From: CAZBUB01 sp964494985
Lineage (GTDB): Bacteria > Desulfobacterota > Desulfovibrionia > Desulfovibrionales > Desulfothermaceae
Direction: 5' to 3'
Assembly: GCA_964494985.1 (NCBI GenBank)
Contig: CAZBUB010000095.1
Location: 1 to 5,487 of the forward strand
Length of the DNA stretch: 5,487 bases
In this document: piece by piece, positions 1 through 5,420 of the stretch
How positions within the stretch are numbered: position 1 is the first letter of the stretch
How the letters are laid out: each line of letters opens with the position of its first letter
Translations under genes and position numbers: made by a program
Notes under the pieces: model-generated
What the model saw: the letters and a program-made list of their open reading frames with translations, nothing else
What the model was told of the DNA's origin: nothing
Databases searched by the model: none

Positions 1-4
1 TATC

Positions 5-682
5 TTATGGCTCCGGCCATCCTCTTCCCTGCAGCCTTTGCACCAAGTAATGCACCAGCTCTGCAGTCAGCCCCCAGATCACTGCCTTGGGGGTCTGGTA
101 AACAAATACCCTGTGTTCCATGCCTGGCCAGGGCCTGTTGTAATATTCTGGCAGGCCCAGCTCCTGTACAGGCAGCTGGGCCTTGTTGCCGTCTTGGTCA
201 GTGTATGTGGGCTTGATCTCTAGCTTAAGATTGTAGACCCTGGGCTGGTTCTGCAAAAACCAGGATACCGGGAGCAGGAATAACTCTTCCACTTCATTTT
301 TGTCTGGACTGAGATCCTCTAGGCCCTGGATGTCCAGTACAGCCAGGAAACTGTCTATGGTAATGCCCCTGGGGGAGACAAAGGTATCCAGGCTGCTCTG
401 GACCTGGATCCTGTCCTTGCTGATGCCCAGCTCCTCATTTGTCTCCCGCAGGGCAGCCTGCAGGCAATTCTGGTCCTGGCCTGGTTCATACTCCCCGCCT
501 GGAAAGCTGATCTCTCCCCCCTGCCTGATCTTGGCCGCCCTTTTCTGGAACAGGAAGTGGTATTCCTGGTTTTGCTGCACCAAGGGGATGAGCACTGCTG
601 CATTGAAGTACCTTTCCTTGTGCATCAGGCCTGGGTGCTTGGGCAAGCTTTGGATCAGTGTCTGGAGTTGGGTTTGGTCCAT
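5..682 (-). CDS. Nudix hydrolase, probable CoA pyrophosphatase
   Basis: Predicted 225-residue cytosolic Nudix hydrolase. A Nudix box spans roughly residues 62-87: FPGG leads into RETNEELGI (R79, E80, E83, E84), the Mg2+-binding core. The preceding FQKRAAKIRQGGEISFPGG resembles the CoA-pyrophosphatase (UPF0035/NudL-like) signature, although the usual LRxHxGE is here the shorter IRQGGE. The C-terminal IWGLTAE (202-208) is also typical of that group. Known members cleave CoA or acyl-CoA to 3',5'-ADP and phosphopantetheine. That substrate is inferred here from the motif and from the position behind panE-panB. The ATG at 682 was chosen because homology begins soon after it (AAVLIPL, 28-34); an upstream in-frame extension would lie inside panB and lacks family features. 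There is no evident Shine-Dalgarno: the start follows the panB stop by 7 bases, suggesting translational coupling. About 10% of residues are Gln. The stop lies 4 bases from the window edge, so no terminator can be seen. Confidence 0.88.
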   Translation of the reverse strand: MDQTQLQTLIQSLPKHPGLMHKERYFNAAVLIPLVQQNQEYHFLFQKRAAKIRQGGEISFPGGEYEPGQDQNCLQAALRETNEELGISKDRIQVQSSLDTFVSPRGITIDSFLAVLDIQGLEDLSPDKNEVEELFLLPVSWFLQNQPRVYNLKLEIKPTYTDQDGNKAQLPVQELGLPEYYNRPWPGMEHRVFVYQTPKAVIWGLTAELVHYLVQRLQGRGWPEP

Positions 683-689
683 AAAGGCT

Positions 690-1493
690 TTACAAATAAA
701 AGGTATGCTCAGGGCTGGGGAAGGTTCCTGCCTCCACTTCCTCCCGGTATTGCTGCAGGGCCTGCTGCAGGTTCTGGCCCAGCGTGGCGTACTTCTTGAC
801 GAACTTAGGCGTGAACCTCTCAAACAGCCCGGCCAAGTCGTGCAGGACCAGGACCTGGCCGTCGCAGCCAGCTCCTGCGCCGATACCGATGGTAGGGATG
901 GAGACAGACTCGGTTATTTTGTCCGCCACCTCCGCTGGGATGGCCTCCAGGACTATGCTGAAGCAACCTGCCTCCTCCAGGGCCTGGGCGTCCTCCACCA
1001 GTTTTTTTGCGGCAACCGAGTCCCTGCCCTGAACCTTGAAGCCTCCCAATTGGCCTGCGCTCTGCGGGGTAAGGCCCAGATGGCCCTGGACCGGGATCCC
1101 GGCCTGGACAATAGCCTGGATCTGGGGCAACACAGTTTGTCCGCCTTCCAGCTTTACCGCCTGGGCCCGGCCTTTTTGCAGGAATTTGCCTGCATTGCGC
1201 ACTGCCTGTTCCACGCTGGCCTGGTAGGACATAAAGGGCATGTCCCCGATCAGCACGGAATAGCTGACCCCCCTGCTGACCGCCCTGGTATGGTGCAGCA
1301 TCTCCCACATGCCTACGCCCAAGGTGTCCGGCAGGCCCAGGACCACCATGGCCAGGGAGTCGCCGACCAGGATCATGTCTATTTTGCTTTGGTCCACATA
1401 ATAGGCTGTGGGGTAGTCATAGGCTGTGAGCATGCTCAGCTTGCGCTGGCCTTTGGCTGAAATGATCGCAGGGATACTCATGGCATCAGGCAT
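690..1493 (-). CDS. panB: 3-methyl-2-oxobutanoate hydroxymethyltransferase (ketopantoate synthase)
   Basis: Cytosolic TIM-barrel enzyme that transfers a hydroxymethyl group from 5,10-methylene-tetrahydrofolate to 2-oxoisovalerate, giving ketopantoate, the first committed step of pantothenate synthesis. The 267 residues match the family length and align nearly end to end. Visible motifs are TAYDYP (23-28), VGDSLAMVVLG (43-53) with metal ligand D45, GDMPF with D84, VKLEGG with K114 and E116, GHLGLTPQS with H138, EAIP with E183, and GIGAGAGCDGQVLV (203-216). These correspond to the D45/D84/K112/E114/H136/E181 set of the E. coli enzyme, so it should be active. Start: the ATG at 1493 has an excellent Shine-Dalgarno at 6 bases; the alternative Met5 is too far from it. 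The start lies within the last codons of panE (8-base overlap), and the Nudix gene follows 7 bases after the stop. No frameshift or missing residue was seen. Confidence 0.97.
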   Translation of the reverse strand: MPDAMSIPAIISAKGQRKLSMLTAYDYPTAYYVDQSKIDMILVGDSLAMVVLGLPDTLGVGMWEMLHHTRAVSRGVSYSVLIGDMPFMSYQASVEQAVRNAGKFLQKGRAQAVKLEGGQTVLPQIQAIVQAGIPVQGHLGLTPQSAGQLGGFKVQGRDSVAAKKLVEDAQALEEAGCFSIVLEAIPAEVADKITESVSIPTIGIGAGAGCDGQVLVLHDLAGLFERFTPKFVKKYATLGQNLQQALQQYREEVEAGTFPSPEHTFYL

Positions 1494-2430
1494 TGGACCC
1501 CTCCTTTGCTTTGCAGAAATCCTGGGCTGTCCTGACCAGATTGGTCAGGGTCTGGTTCACAGTAACCGGAACCCCTTGTTCTTGGCCTTGGCTGACCAGG
1601 GCGCCGTTGATAGCCTCTATCTCGGTGGGTCTGCCCCGGAGCAGATCCTGGTGCATGGAGGAGATGTTCTGGGCGGTGGCCCTGGCTACCTGCAGCACCT
1701 GCTGCAGAATCCGCTCCTGGTCCAGATCCAGCCCTTTGACCTTGGCTACAGCCAGGCCTTCCTGCACTGCGCTCAAGGCCAGCTCCTGGGCAGGCTCTGA
1801 CTCAGCTATCACTCCGTTGGGCACCCTGAGCACTGCGGTCAGGGCATTGATCCCGGTGTTGATAAGCAGCTTGTGCCAGAGCAGGTCCTGGGTCTTATTC
1901 GTAGTTTTGGCCTGGAGTCCAGCCTCCTGGAAAATGTCCACTATATTCTGCACCCGTTGGCTTGCCTGGCCCTGTATTTCGCCAATGCTGGTCTCGCCGT
2001 TCCCCCCGTGCCTGATTTTGCCAGGCTGCAGATAGGTGGCCCCCTGGGCAGTGATCCCAGCCAGGACGTTTTCCTGGGGCACTGCCTGGGCTATGGTCTC
2101 CCAGTTGCCGATGCCGTTTTGCAGGGTCAAAAATATGGTTTCCTGGCCGCAGGAGGGCAGAATAGACTGCACAGCCTGCAGGGTTGAGTAGGACTTGACC
2201 AAGACCAGGACCAGATCCGGGGCAGGGGAGATCTGTTCCGGCCTGAATATGGCCCGGAGCTGGGTCTTGCTGATGCTATGGTCCAGCTCGATGATTTCCA
2301 GGCCTTGGGCCTGGATGGTCTGCATGTGTTTTTGGTTGGTGCTGAACAGGGTGACCTGGGCCTGGCTTTTTGCCAGTCTGGCTCCCAACAGGCTGCCCAG
2401 GGCCCCTGCGCCCAGGATCAAGATGTGCAT
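1486..2430 (-). CDS. panE: 2-dehydropantoate 2-reductase (ketopantoate reductase)
   Basis: NADPH-dependent reductase converting ketopantoate to pantoate, the step after PanB. The 314-residue protein has the family layout. An N-terminal Rossmann domain opens with MHILILGAGALG (GxGxxG at 7-12); VLVKS (76-80) and LQNGIGN (103-109, N105) line the cofactor and substrate pocket. The helical C-terminal domain carries the catalytic lysine K187 in LLWHKLLINTGINALTA, and SSMHQDLLRGRPTEIEAINGALV-type residues (257-279) with E270 matching the substrate-binding glutamate of E. coli PanE. The start at 2430 gives the Rossmann glycine motif its usual position and has AAAGGA 9 bases upstream. It follows pabBC after a 90-base gap that may hold a promoter, and overlaps panB by 8 bases. 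About 11% of residues are Gln by hand count, far above typical. IlvC-type side activity is not suggested; the call is firm. Confidence 0.96.
   Translation of the reverse strand: MHILILGAGALGSLLGARLAKSQAQVTLFSTNQKHMQTIQAQGLEIIELDHSISKTQLRAIFRPEQISPAPDLVLVLVKSYSTLQAVQSILPSCGQETIFLTLQNGIGNWETIAQAVPQENVLAGITAQGATYLQPGKIRHGGNGETSIGEIQGQASQRVQNIVDIFQEAGLQAKTTNKTQDLLWHKLLINTGINALTAVLRVPNGVIAESEPAQELALSAVQEGLAVAKVKGLDLDQERILQQVLQVARATAQNISSMHQDLLRGRPTEIEAINGALVSQGQEQGVPVTVNQTLTNLVRTAQDFCKAKEGSNA
1500..1507 (-). promoter_or_regulatory. Shine-Dalgarno of panB inside panE
   Basis: AAAGGAGG reads on the minus strand 6 bases before the panB ATG at 1493. It lies within the 3' coding sequence of panE. It decides between two in-frame Met codons (residues 1 and 5) in favour of the first, and is the strongest ribosome site in the window, suggesting PanB is made at a high rate relative to its neighbours. 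Confidence 0.8.
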
Positions 2431-2439
2431 TGCTGGTTT

Positions 2440-2445
2440 TCCTTT
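2440..2445 (-). promoter_or_regulatory. Shine-Dalgarno of panE
   Basis: AAAGGA on the minus strand, 9 bases before the panE ATG at 2430. The spacing is acceptable and supports independent initiation of panE after the 90-base gap. Confidence 0.6.
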
Positions 2446-2453
2446 GAACAGTT

Positions 2454-2474
2454 GTAAACCGATAACCGTTAGCC
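2454..2474 (-). repeat. Three degenerate heptanucleotide repeats before panE
   Basis: On the minus strand three consecutive heptamers read GGCTAAC, GGTTATC and GGTTTAC. They belong to the same family as the array at 5421-5487 (consensus RGTTATC): the middle unit is a perfect match and the 10-mer GTTATCGGTT occurs exactly in both places, in opposite orientation. The block lies in the 90-base intergenic gap (2431-2520), just upstream of the panE ribosome site. No terminator hairpin was found in this gap. Confidence 0.5.
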
Positions 2475-2484
2475 AATTCGTTTC

Positions 2485-2515
2485 ATAAAATTGCAGGAAA
2501 ACATCCCAAAGTCAA
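2485..2515 (-). promoter_or_regulatory. Weak candidate promoter for panE-panB-Nudix
   Basis: In the only sizeable internal gap of the operon, the minus strand reads TTGACT (2515-2510), a 5/6 match to the sigma-70 -35 box. A poor TTTTAT (2490-2485) follows after 19 bases, longer than the ideal 17. It would allow the pan genes to be transcribed apart from the pab genes. The -10 match and spacing are weak, so this is only a possibility. Confidence 0.2.
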
Positions 2516-2520
2516 ACCTA

Positions 2521-4761
2521 TCAAGCTAGCGAGCCCAGCAGGTGGAGCTGCAGCTTGCAGAGCAGATCTGGCCTAAGGCTTAAGGGGCTGGAGTCCAGGG
2601 ACAGAGCCTGGACCACGCCCAGCAGGGAGTTGGTCAGCAAAACACAGTCCGCCTGCAACAGATGTTTGAGATACAGTCTTTGCCTTTGCAGGGCAAAGCC
2701 CATCTCTTCCAGTGCCAGTAAGGCCTGAGTCTGCATGATTCCAGGCAGAACATGCTCAGATACAGGAACCAGGACTCTGTTTGCCTGGCAGCAGAGGATG
2801 TTTGCGGAGTTTGCTTCGGAGACGCTCTTGTCCGGGTTCAGGATTAAGGCCTCGTCTGCGCCCTTGGATCTGGCCCATTCCCCTGCCAGGTGATAATAGA
2901 GGTGGTTTAAGGTCTTGTGGTCCGCCAGGGAAATCTGCCTGGGTTCCGGATGGGTCAGCAGGTCCAGGCCCTGCTTCTGCAGCCTGTCCAGCCTGTGCTG
3001 ATAAGGCCAGGCTCGAATCAGGATCTGGTCATTGCGAATATTTGCAGCGCTGTTGCCCTGAGCAGCCAAAATCTTGACCCCGGCCTGGGGCTCCTGCAAT
3101 TGGTTGGCTTCCAGAACCTGGGAGATGATGGTTTCCCAGGACAGCTCCGGGGGCTGGCTCTTCCAGAGCTGGCGCCAGGAGTCAGTGAAGCGCTGGATAT
3201 GCTCCTTAAGATACAGGACACTGCCATTTCTGGCCAGCATAGTCTCGAACAGCCCGAAGCCGTACTCCAGGCCGGGAATCCAGGCTGGTACAGCGGCCTT
3301 TTCCAGGGACAAAATCTGTCCATTCTGCCACACAAAGTGTTTTTGGGGCTGGCTATGCTCAGGTTTGATTGCAAAGGCCTGCAGCAGGGTCTGCCCCTTG
3401 TGCAGGGTTTCCTCATACTCCAGCTCCGGATCCGAGTCCATGACTATGCCTCCGCCTACAGAGAAGACCAGACTCCGGCCTTTGGCTGTGGCGGTACGGA
3501 TGGCTATGGACAGGTCCAGGTCCCCGGCAAAGGAGAAATAGCCTATGCTGCCGGTGTAGATATGCCTGGGCTGGGGCTCCAGCTCGTCAATGATCTGCAT
3601 GGCCCTGACCTTGGGACAGCCAGTGATGGAGCCTCCGGGGAAGGCTGCCCGGATCAGGTCCGCCACGCTCTTATCCTGTTCCATCTGCCCCTGGACTATT
3701 GATACCAGATGGAAGACGTTTTGATAGCTCTCCAACCTCTTGTGCTCCTGGACCTGGACCGAGCCTGCCTGGCAGACCTTACCCAGGTCGTTGCGCAAAA
3801 GATCCACGATCATGGAAAGCTCTGCGTCATCCTTGGGGCTGTCCAGCAGCTCCCGGGCCAGCTCCTGGTCCTGGGCCTGATCCCTGCCCCTGGGCCTGGT
3901 GCCCTTGATGGGCCTGGTCTCTACATACTCGCCTTTTTTGAGCAAAAACCTCTCAGGAGAGGTGGAGATGATCTGATGGTCGCCGCAGTTTATAAAGGCG
4001 TAGAAAGGGGCAGGGTTGCGCTGGAAAAGGTTCTGGAACAGGGAAAAGGGATGTCCCTGGCAGTCCAGACGAAACCTCTGGGAGAAGTTGACCTGATAGA
4101 CATGTCCGTCCAGAATATAATCCTGGATCCTGCGCACGCTTTGCAAGTATTTGCTGCGTGTTATATTGGACTCTGGCCAGCCCAAGGGTCTGATCTGCTC
4201 CAGCTCAGGTGCTGGCTCCTGCAGCCTTTGCAGGAAGAGCTCCTTTTCCTGCTGCCAGGAGCTATAATGTTCCAGCTCAGGCAGGCACAGGGTGGCGCTT
4301 GGACTGTCCAGCTCCTGGATCAACAGGGCTCTGGGGGCGAAGAGGCAGATGTCAGGCAATCCCAGATCATCCAGACAGGTCCGGGGCAGATCCTCCAGCC
4401 TATGCTTGAGGTCGTAGGCCAGATAGCCCAGGAGATCGGCTTGCAATGGCAGATTTTTGGCGTGGGGCATCTGGTAGAAGTCAAGCAGCTCCTGCAGGAC
4501 TCTAAAGGGGTCAGCCTGGAAGTGCTCCTCTGCGTGCAGCGTGCCCAGTTGGATGTCCTGATTTTTGCTCCTGAGCCAGAGCCAGGGCCGCACAGCCAGG
4601 ATATGCTGCTTGGCGCTGTCCTGCCGACTGCCGCTCAGCAGCAGCACTGTTCCGGGCAGGGAGGCAAACCTGGAGGCTACGTTCAGGAAATCCTCCTTAA
4701 GATCCAGCTGCATGCTGTGTACCGCTTTGATTTTACCCACGCTCTGGAATGCTCTTTGCAT
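2521..4761 (-). CDS. pabBC: Bifunctional aminodeoxychorismate synthase component I / 4-amino-4-deoxychorismate lyase (PabB-PabC fusion)
   Basis: A 746-residue two-domain enzyme. Residues about 20-465 form a chorismate-utilising PabB domain that aminates chorismate to 4-amino-4-deoxychorismate (ADC) with ammonia from PabA. Motifs: GYLAYDL (112-118), PIKGTRPRG (284-292), DDAELSMIVDLLRNDLGKV (311-329), FPGGSITGCPKVRAM (374-388), YTGSIGY (402-408) and GGGIV (436-440). K286 in PIKGT is the PabB catalytic lysine; anthranilate synthase TrpE has Ala there, so this is ADC synthase. A short linker leads to a class IV PLP fold (about 474-746), the ADC lyase giving p-aminobenzoate and pyruvate: YGFGLFETM (500-508), Schiff-base lysine K616 in HKTLNHL, SEANSANI (648-655) and LLTNSLLGVVQAL (708-720). 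Both halves are full length. The start at 4761 shares one base with the pabA stop (TAATG) and has GGGAG 7 bases upstream; Met17 lacks such a site. Confidence 0.95.
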   Translation of the reverse strand: MQRAFQSVGKIKAVHSMQLDLKEDFLNVASRFASLPGTVLLLSGSRQDSAKQHILAVRPWLWLRSKNQDIQLGTLHAEEHFQADPFRVLQELLDFYQMPHAKNLPLQADLLGYLAYDLKHRLEDLPRTCLDDLGLPDICLFAPRALLIQELDSPSATLCLPELEHYSSWQQEKELFLQRLQEPAPELEQIRPLGWPESNITRSKYLQSVRRIQDYILDGHVYQVNFSQRFRLDCQGHPFSLFQNLFQRNPAPFYAFINCGDHQIISTSPERFLLKKGEYVETRPIKGTRPRGRDQAQDQELARELLDSPKDDAELSMIVDLLRNDLGKVCQAGSVQVQEHKRLESYQNVFHLVSIVQGQMEQDKSVADLIRAAFPGGSITGCPKVRAMQIIDELEPQPRHIYTGSIGYFSFAGDLDLSIAIRTATAKGRSLVFSVGGGIVMDSDPELEYEETLHKGQTLLQAFAIKPEHSQPQKHFVWQNGQILSLEKAAVPAWIPGLEYGFGLFETMLARNGSVLYLKEHIQRFTDSWRQLWKSQPPELSWETIISQVLEANQLQEPQAGVKILAAQGNSAANIRNDQILIRAWPYQHRLDRLQKQGLDLLTHPEPRQISLADHKTLNHLYYHLAGEWARSKGADEALILNPDKSVSEANSANILCCQANRVLVPVSEHVLPGIMQTQALLALEEMGFALQRQRLYLKHLLQADCVLLTNSLLGVVQALSLDSSPLSLRPDLLCKLQLHLLGSLA

Positions 4762-5339
4762 TACTTTTCTCCCAGGAGCAGGAAATTCCGGATTATCCTC
4801 AGGCCATGGTCTGTAAGGAAGCTCTCTGGATGGAATTGCACCCCGAAGAGCGGCAGCTGAGGATGTTCCAGGGCCATAATAACCTGTTCGTTGCTCCAGG
4901 CTGTAACCAGCAGCGGGTTGTCCTGGCTGGGAACAGCCTGCAAAGAATGGTAACGGGCTGCAGCAAATGGGCTGGGCACCCCTTGGAAGAGCCTGGAGCC
5001 TTGGTGCTCTACCAGGCTGGTCTTGCCGTGGAGAGGGAGGGGAGAGCGTCTGGTTTGCCCTCCGAAGAATTCATTCAAGCACTGCATGCCCAGACAGACC
5101 CCGAATATAGGCAACTCTTGATAGAACCTGGCTATGGCTGGCAAAGAGATGCCAGCGGCAGCAGGATTTCTGGGACCAGGACTGATCAGGAGCTGCTGGA
5201 AATCCAGGTCCTGCATCTGTTGCAGACTGATCTGGTCGTTGCGATAGACCAGGGGGTCCAGATCCAGGCAGAGCAGCATCTGTACCAGGTTGTAGGTGAA
5301 GGAGTCGTAGTTATCTATAACCAGGATCCTGCGTGACAT
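4761..5339 (-). CDS. pabA: Aminodeoxychorismate synthase component II, glutamine amidotransferase
   Basis: Class I glutamine amidotransferase of 192 residues that hydrolyses glutamine and passes ammonia to PabB. Motifs: ILVIDNYDSFTYNLVQ (5-20), SPGP (53-56), oxyanion strand, nucleophile C82 in GVCLGMQ, HGK (104-106), RYHSL (129-133), and the H170/E172 pair in QFHPES, so the triad is complete. TrpG and PabA cannot be told apart by motif alone; pairing with a PIKGT-type PabB-PabC protein and absence of trp genes favour PabA, though a dual role is possible. The usual CLGHQ is CLGMQ here. Start: three in-frame ATGs exist (5372, 5351, 5339). I chose 5339 because homology begins at once (SRRILVIDNYDS), a GGGA lies 6 bases upstream, and the ATG at 5372 lies in a terminator stem. 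It overlaps pabBC by one base and is the first gene of the operon visible here. Confidence 0.94.
   Translation of the reverse strand: MSRRILVIDNYDSFTYNLVQMLLCLDLDPLVYRNDQISLQQMQDLDFQQLLISPGPRNPAAAGISLPAIARFYQELPIFGVCLGMQCLNEFFGGQTRRSPLPLHGKTSLVEHQGSRLFQGVPSPFAAARYHSLQAVPSQDNPLLVTAWSNEQVIMALEHPQLPLFGVQFHPESFLTDHGLRIIRNFLLLGEK
4769..4773 (-). promoter_or_regulatory. Shine-Dalgarno of pabBC at the TAATG junction
   Basis: GGGAG on the minus strand lies inside the last codons of pabA, 7 bases before the pabBC ATG (4761). With the overlapping stop/start TAATG this suggests coupled translation and balanced synthesis of the two subunits of one complex. Confidence 0.6.
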
Positions 5340-5345
5340 GGCTTG

Positions 5346-5349
5346 TCCC
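5346..5349 (-). promoter_or_regulatory. Weak Shine-Dalgarno deciding the pabA start
   Basis: GGGA on the minus strand, 6 bases before the ATG at 5339. It is short, but neither alternative ATG (5351, 5372) has a better site, so it supports the 192-residue form of PabA. Confidence 0.45.
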
Positions 5350-5360
5350 ATATTGCTAAT

Positions 5361-5394
5361 AAAAAAAGCCATCCAGCATGAGTCTGGATGGCTT
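5361..5394 (-). terminator. Intrinsic terminator or attenuator just upstream of pabA
   Basis: On the minus strand a perfect 9-bp stem, GCCATCCAG / CTGGATGGC (5392-5384 and 5376-5368), extendable to 11 bp by two A-T pairs, encloses a 7-base loop. Seven T residues (5367-5361) follow at once. This is a textbook Rho-independent terminator for leftward transcription. The plus strand lacks a T tract after the stem. The T tract ends 21 bases before the pabA start, so a promoter downstream of the hairpin would not fit. Either it ends an upstream gene beyond the window and pabA is read by leakage or from a start site inside the hairpin, or it is a regulated attenuator in the pabA leader. Confidence 0.85.
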
Positions 5395-5420
5395 GGAGCC
5401 TAGAGCATAACTCATTTGAT

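Noticed and set aside
683..823. In-frame 47-residue upstream extension of the Nudix protein
   Set aside because: It would overlap the C-terminal coding sequence of panB in another frame, is Arg/Ser-rich and unlike any Nudix N-terminus; the ATG at 682 fits better.
300..1460. Plus-strand open frame of 386 codons opposite the Nudix and panB genes
   Set aside because: It runs antisense across two well-recognised genes, its protein has no recognisable motif and it has no ribosome site; long antisense frames are expected from the strong CTG/CAG codon bias.
2521..4761. Anthranilate synthase TrpE reading of the N-terminal domain
   Set aside because: The diagnostic PIKGT lysine and the fused ADC lyase domain indicate PabB; no trp genes are present in the window.
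3709..4860. Plus-strand open frame of 383 codons opposite pabBC and the end of pabA
   Set aside because: Antisense to the PabB domain with all its catalytic motifs; low-complexity Leu/Gln/Gly/Pro translation with no family resemblance.
4749..5336. Plus-strand open frame of 195 codons opposite pabA
   Set aside because: Mirrors the pabA coding region, which has an intact Cys-His-Glu triad; no independent support.
5340..5372. N-terminal extension of PabA to the ATG at 5372 (11 extra residues, MAFFISNMGQA)
   Set aside because: That ATG lies inside the terminator stem and the T tract supplies the Phe codons; the extension is outside the family N-terminus and lacks a ribosome site.
5356..5415. 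Short minus-strand frame MSYALGSKPSRLMLDGFFY spanning the terminator, a possible leader peptide
   Set aside because: No Shine-Dalgarno before its ATG, no run of regulatory codons ahead of the hairpin, and the final Phe-Phe-Tyr simply encodes the T tract. A leader-peptide attenuator is not supported.
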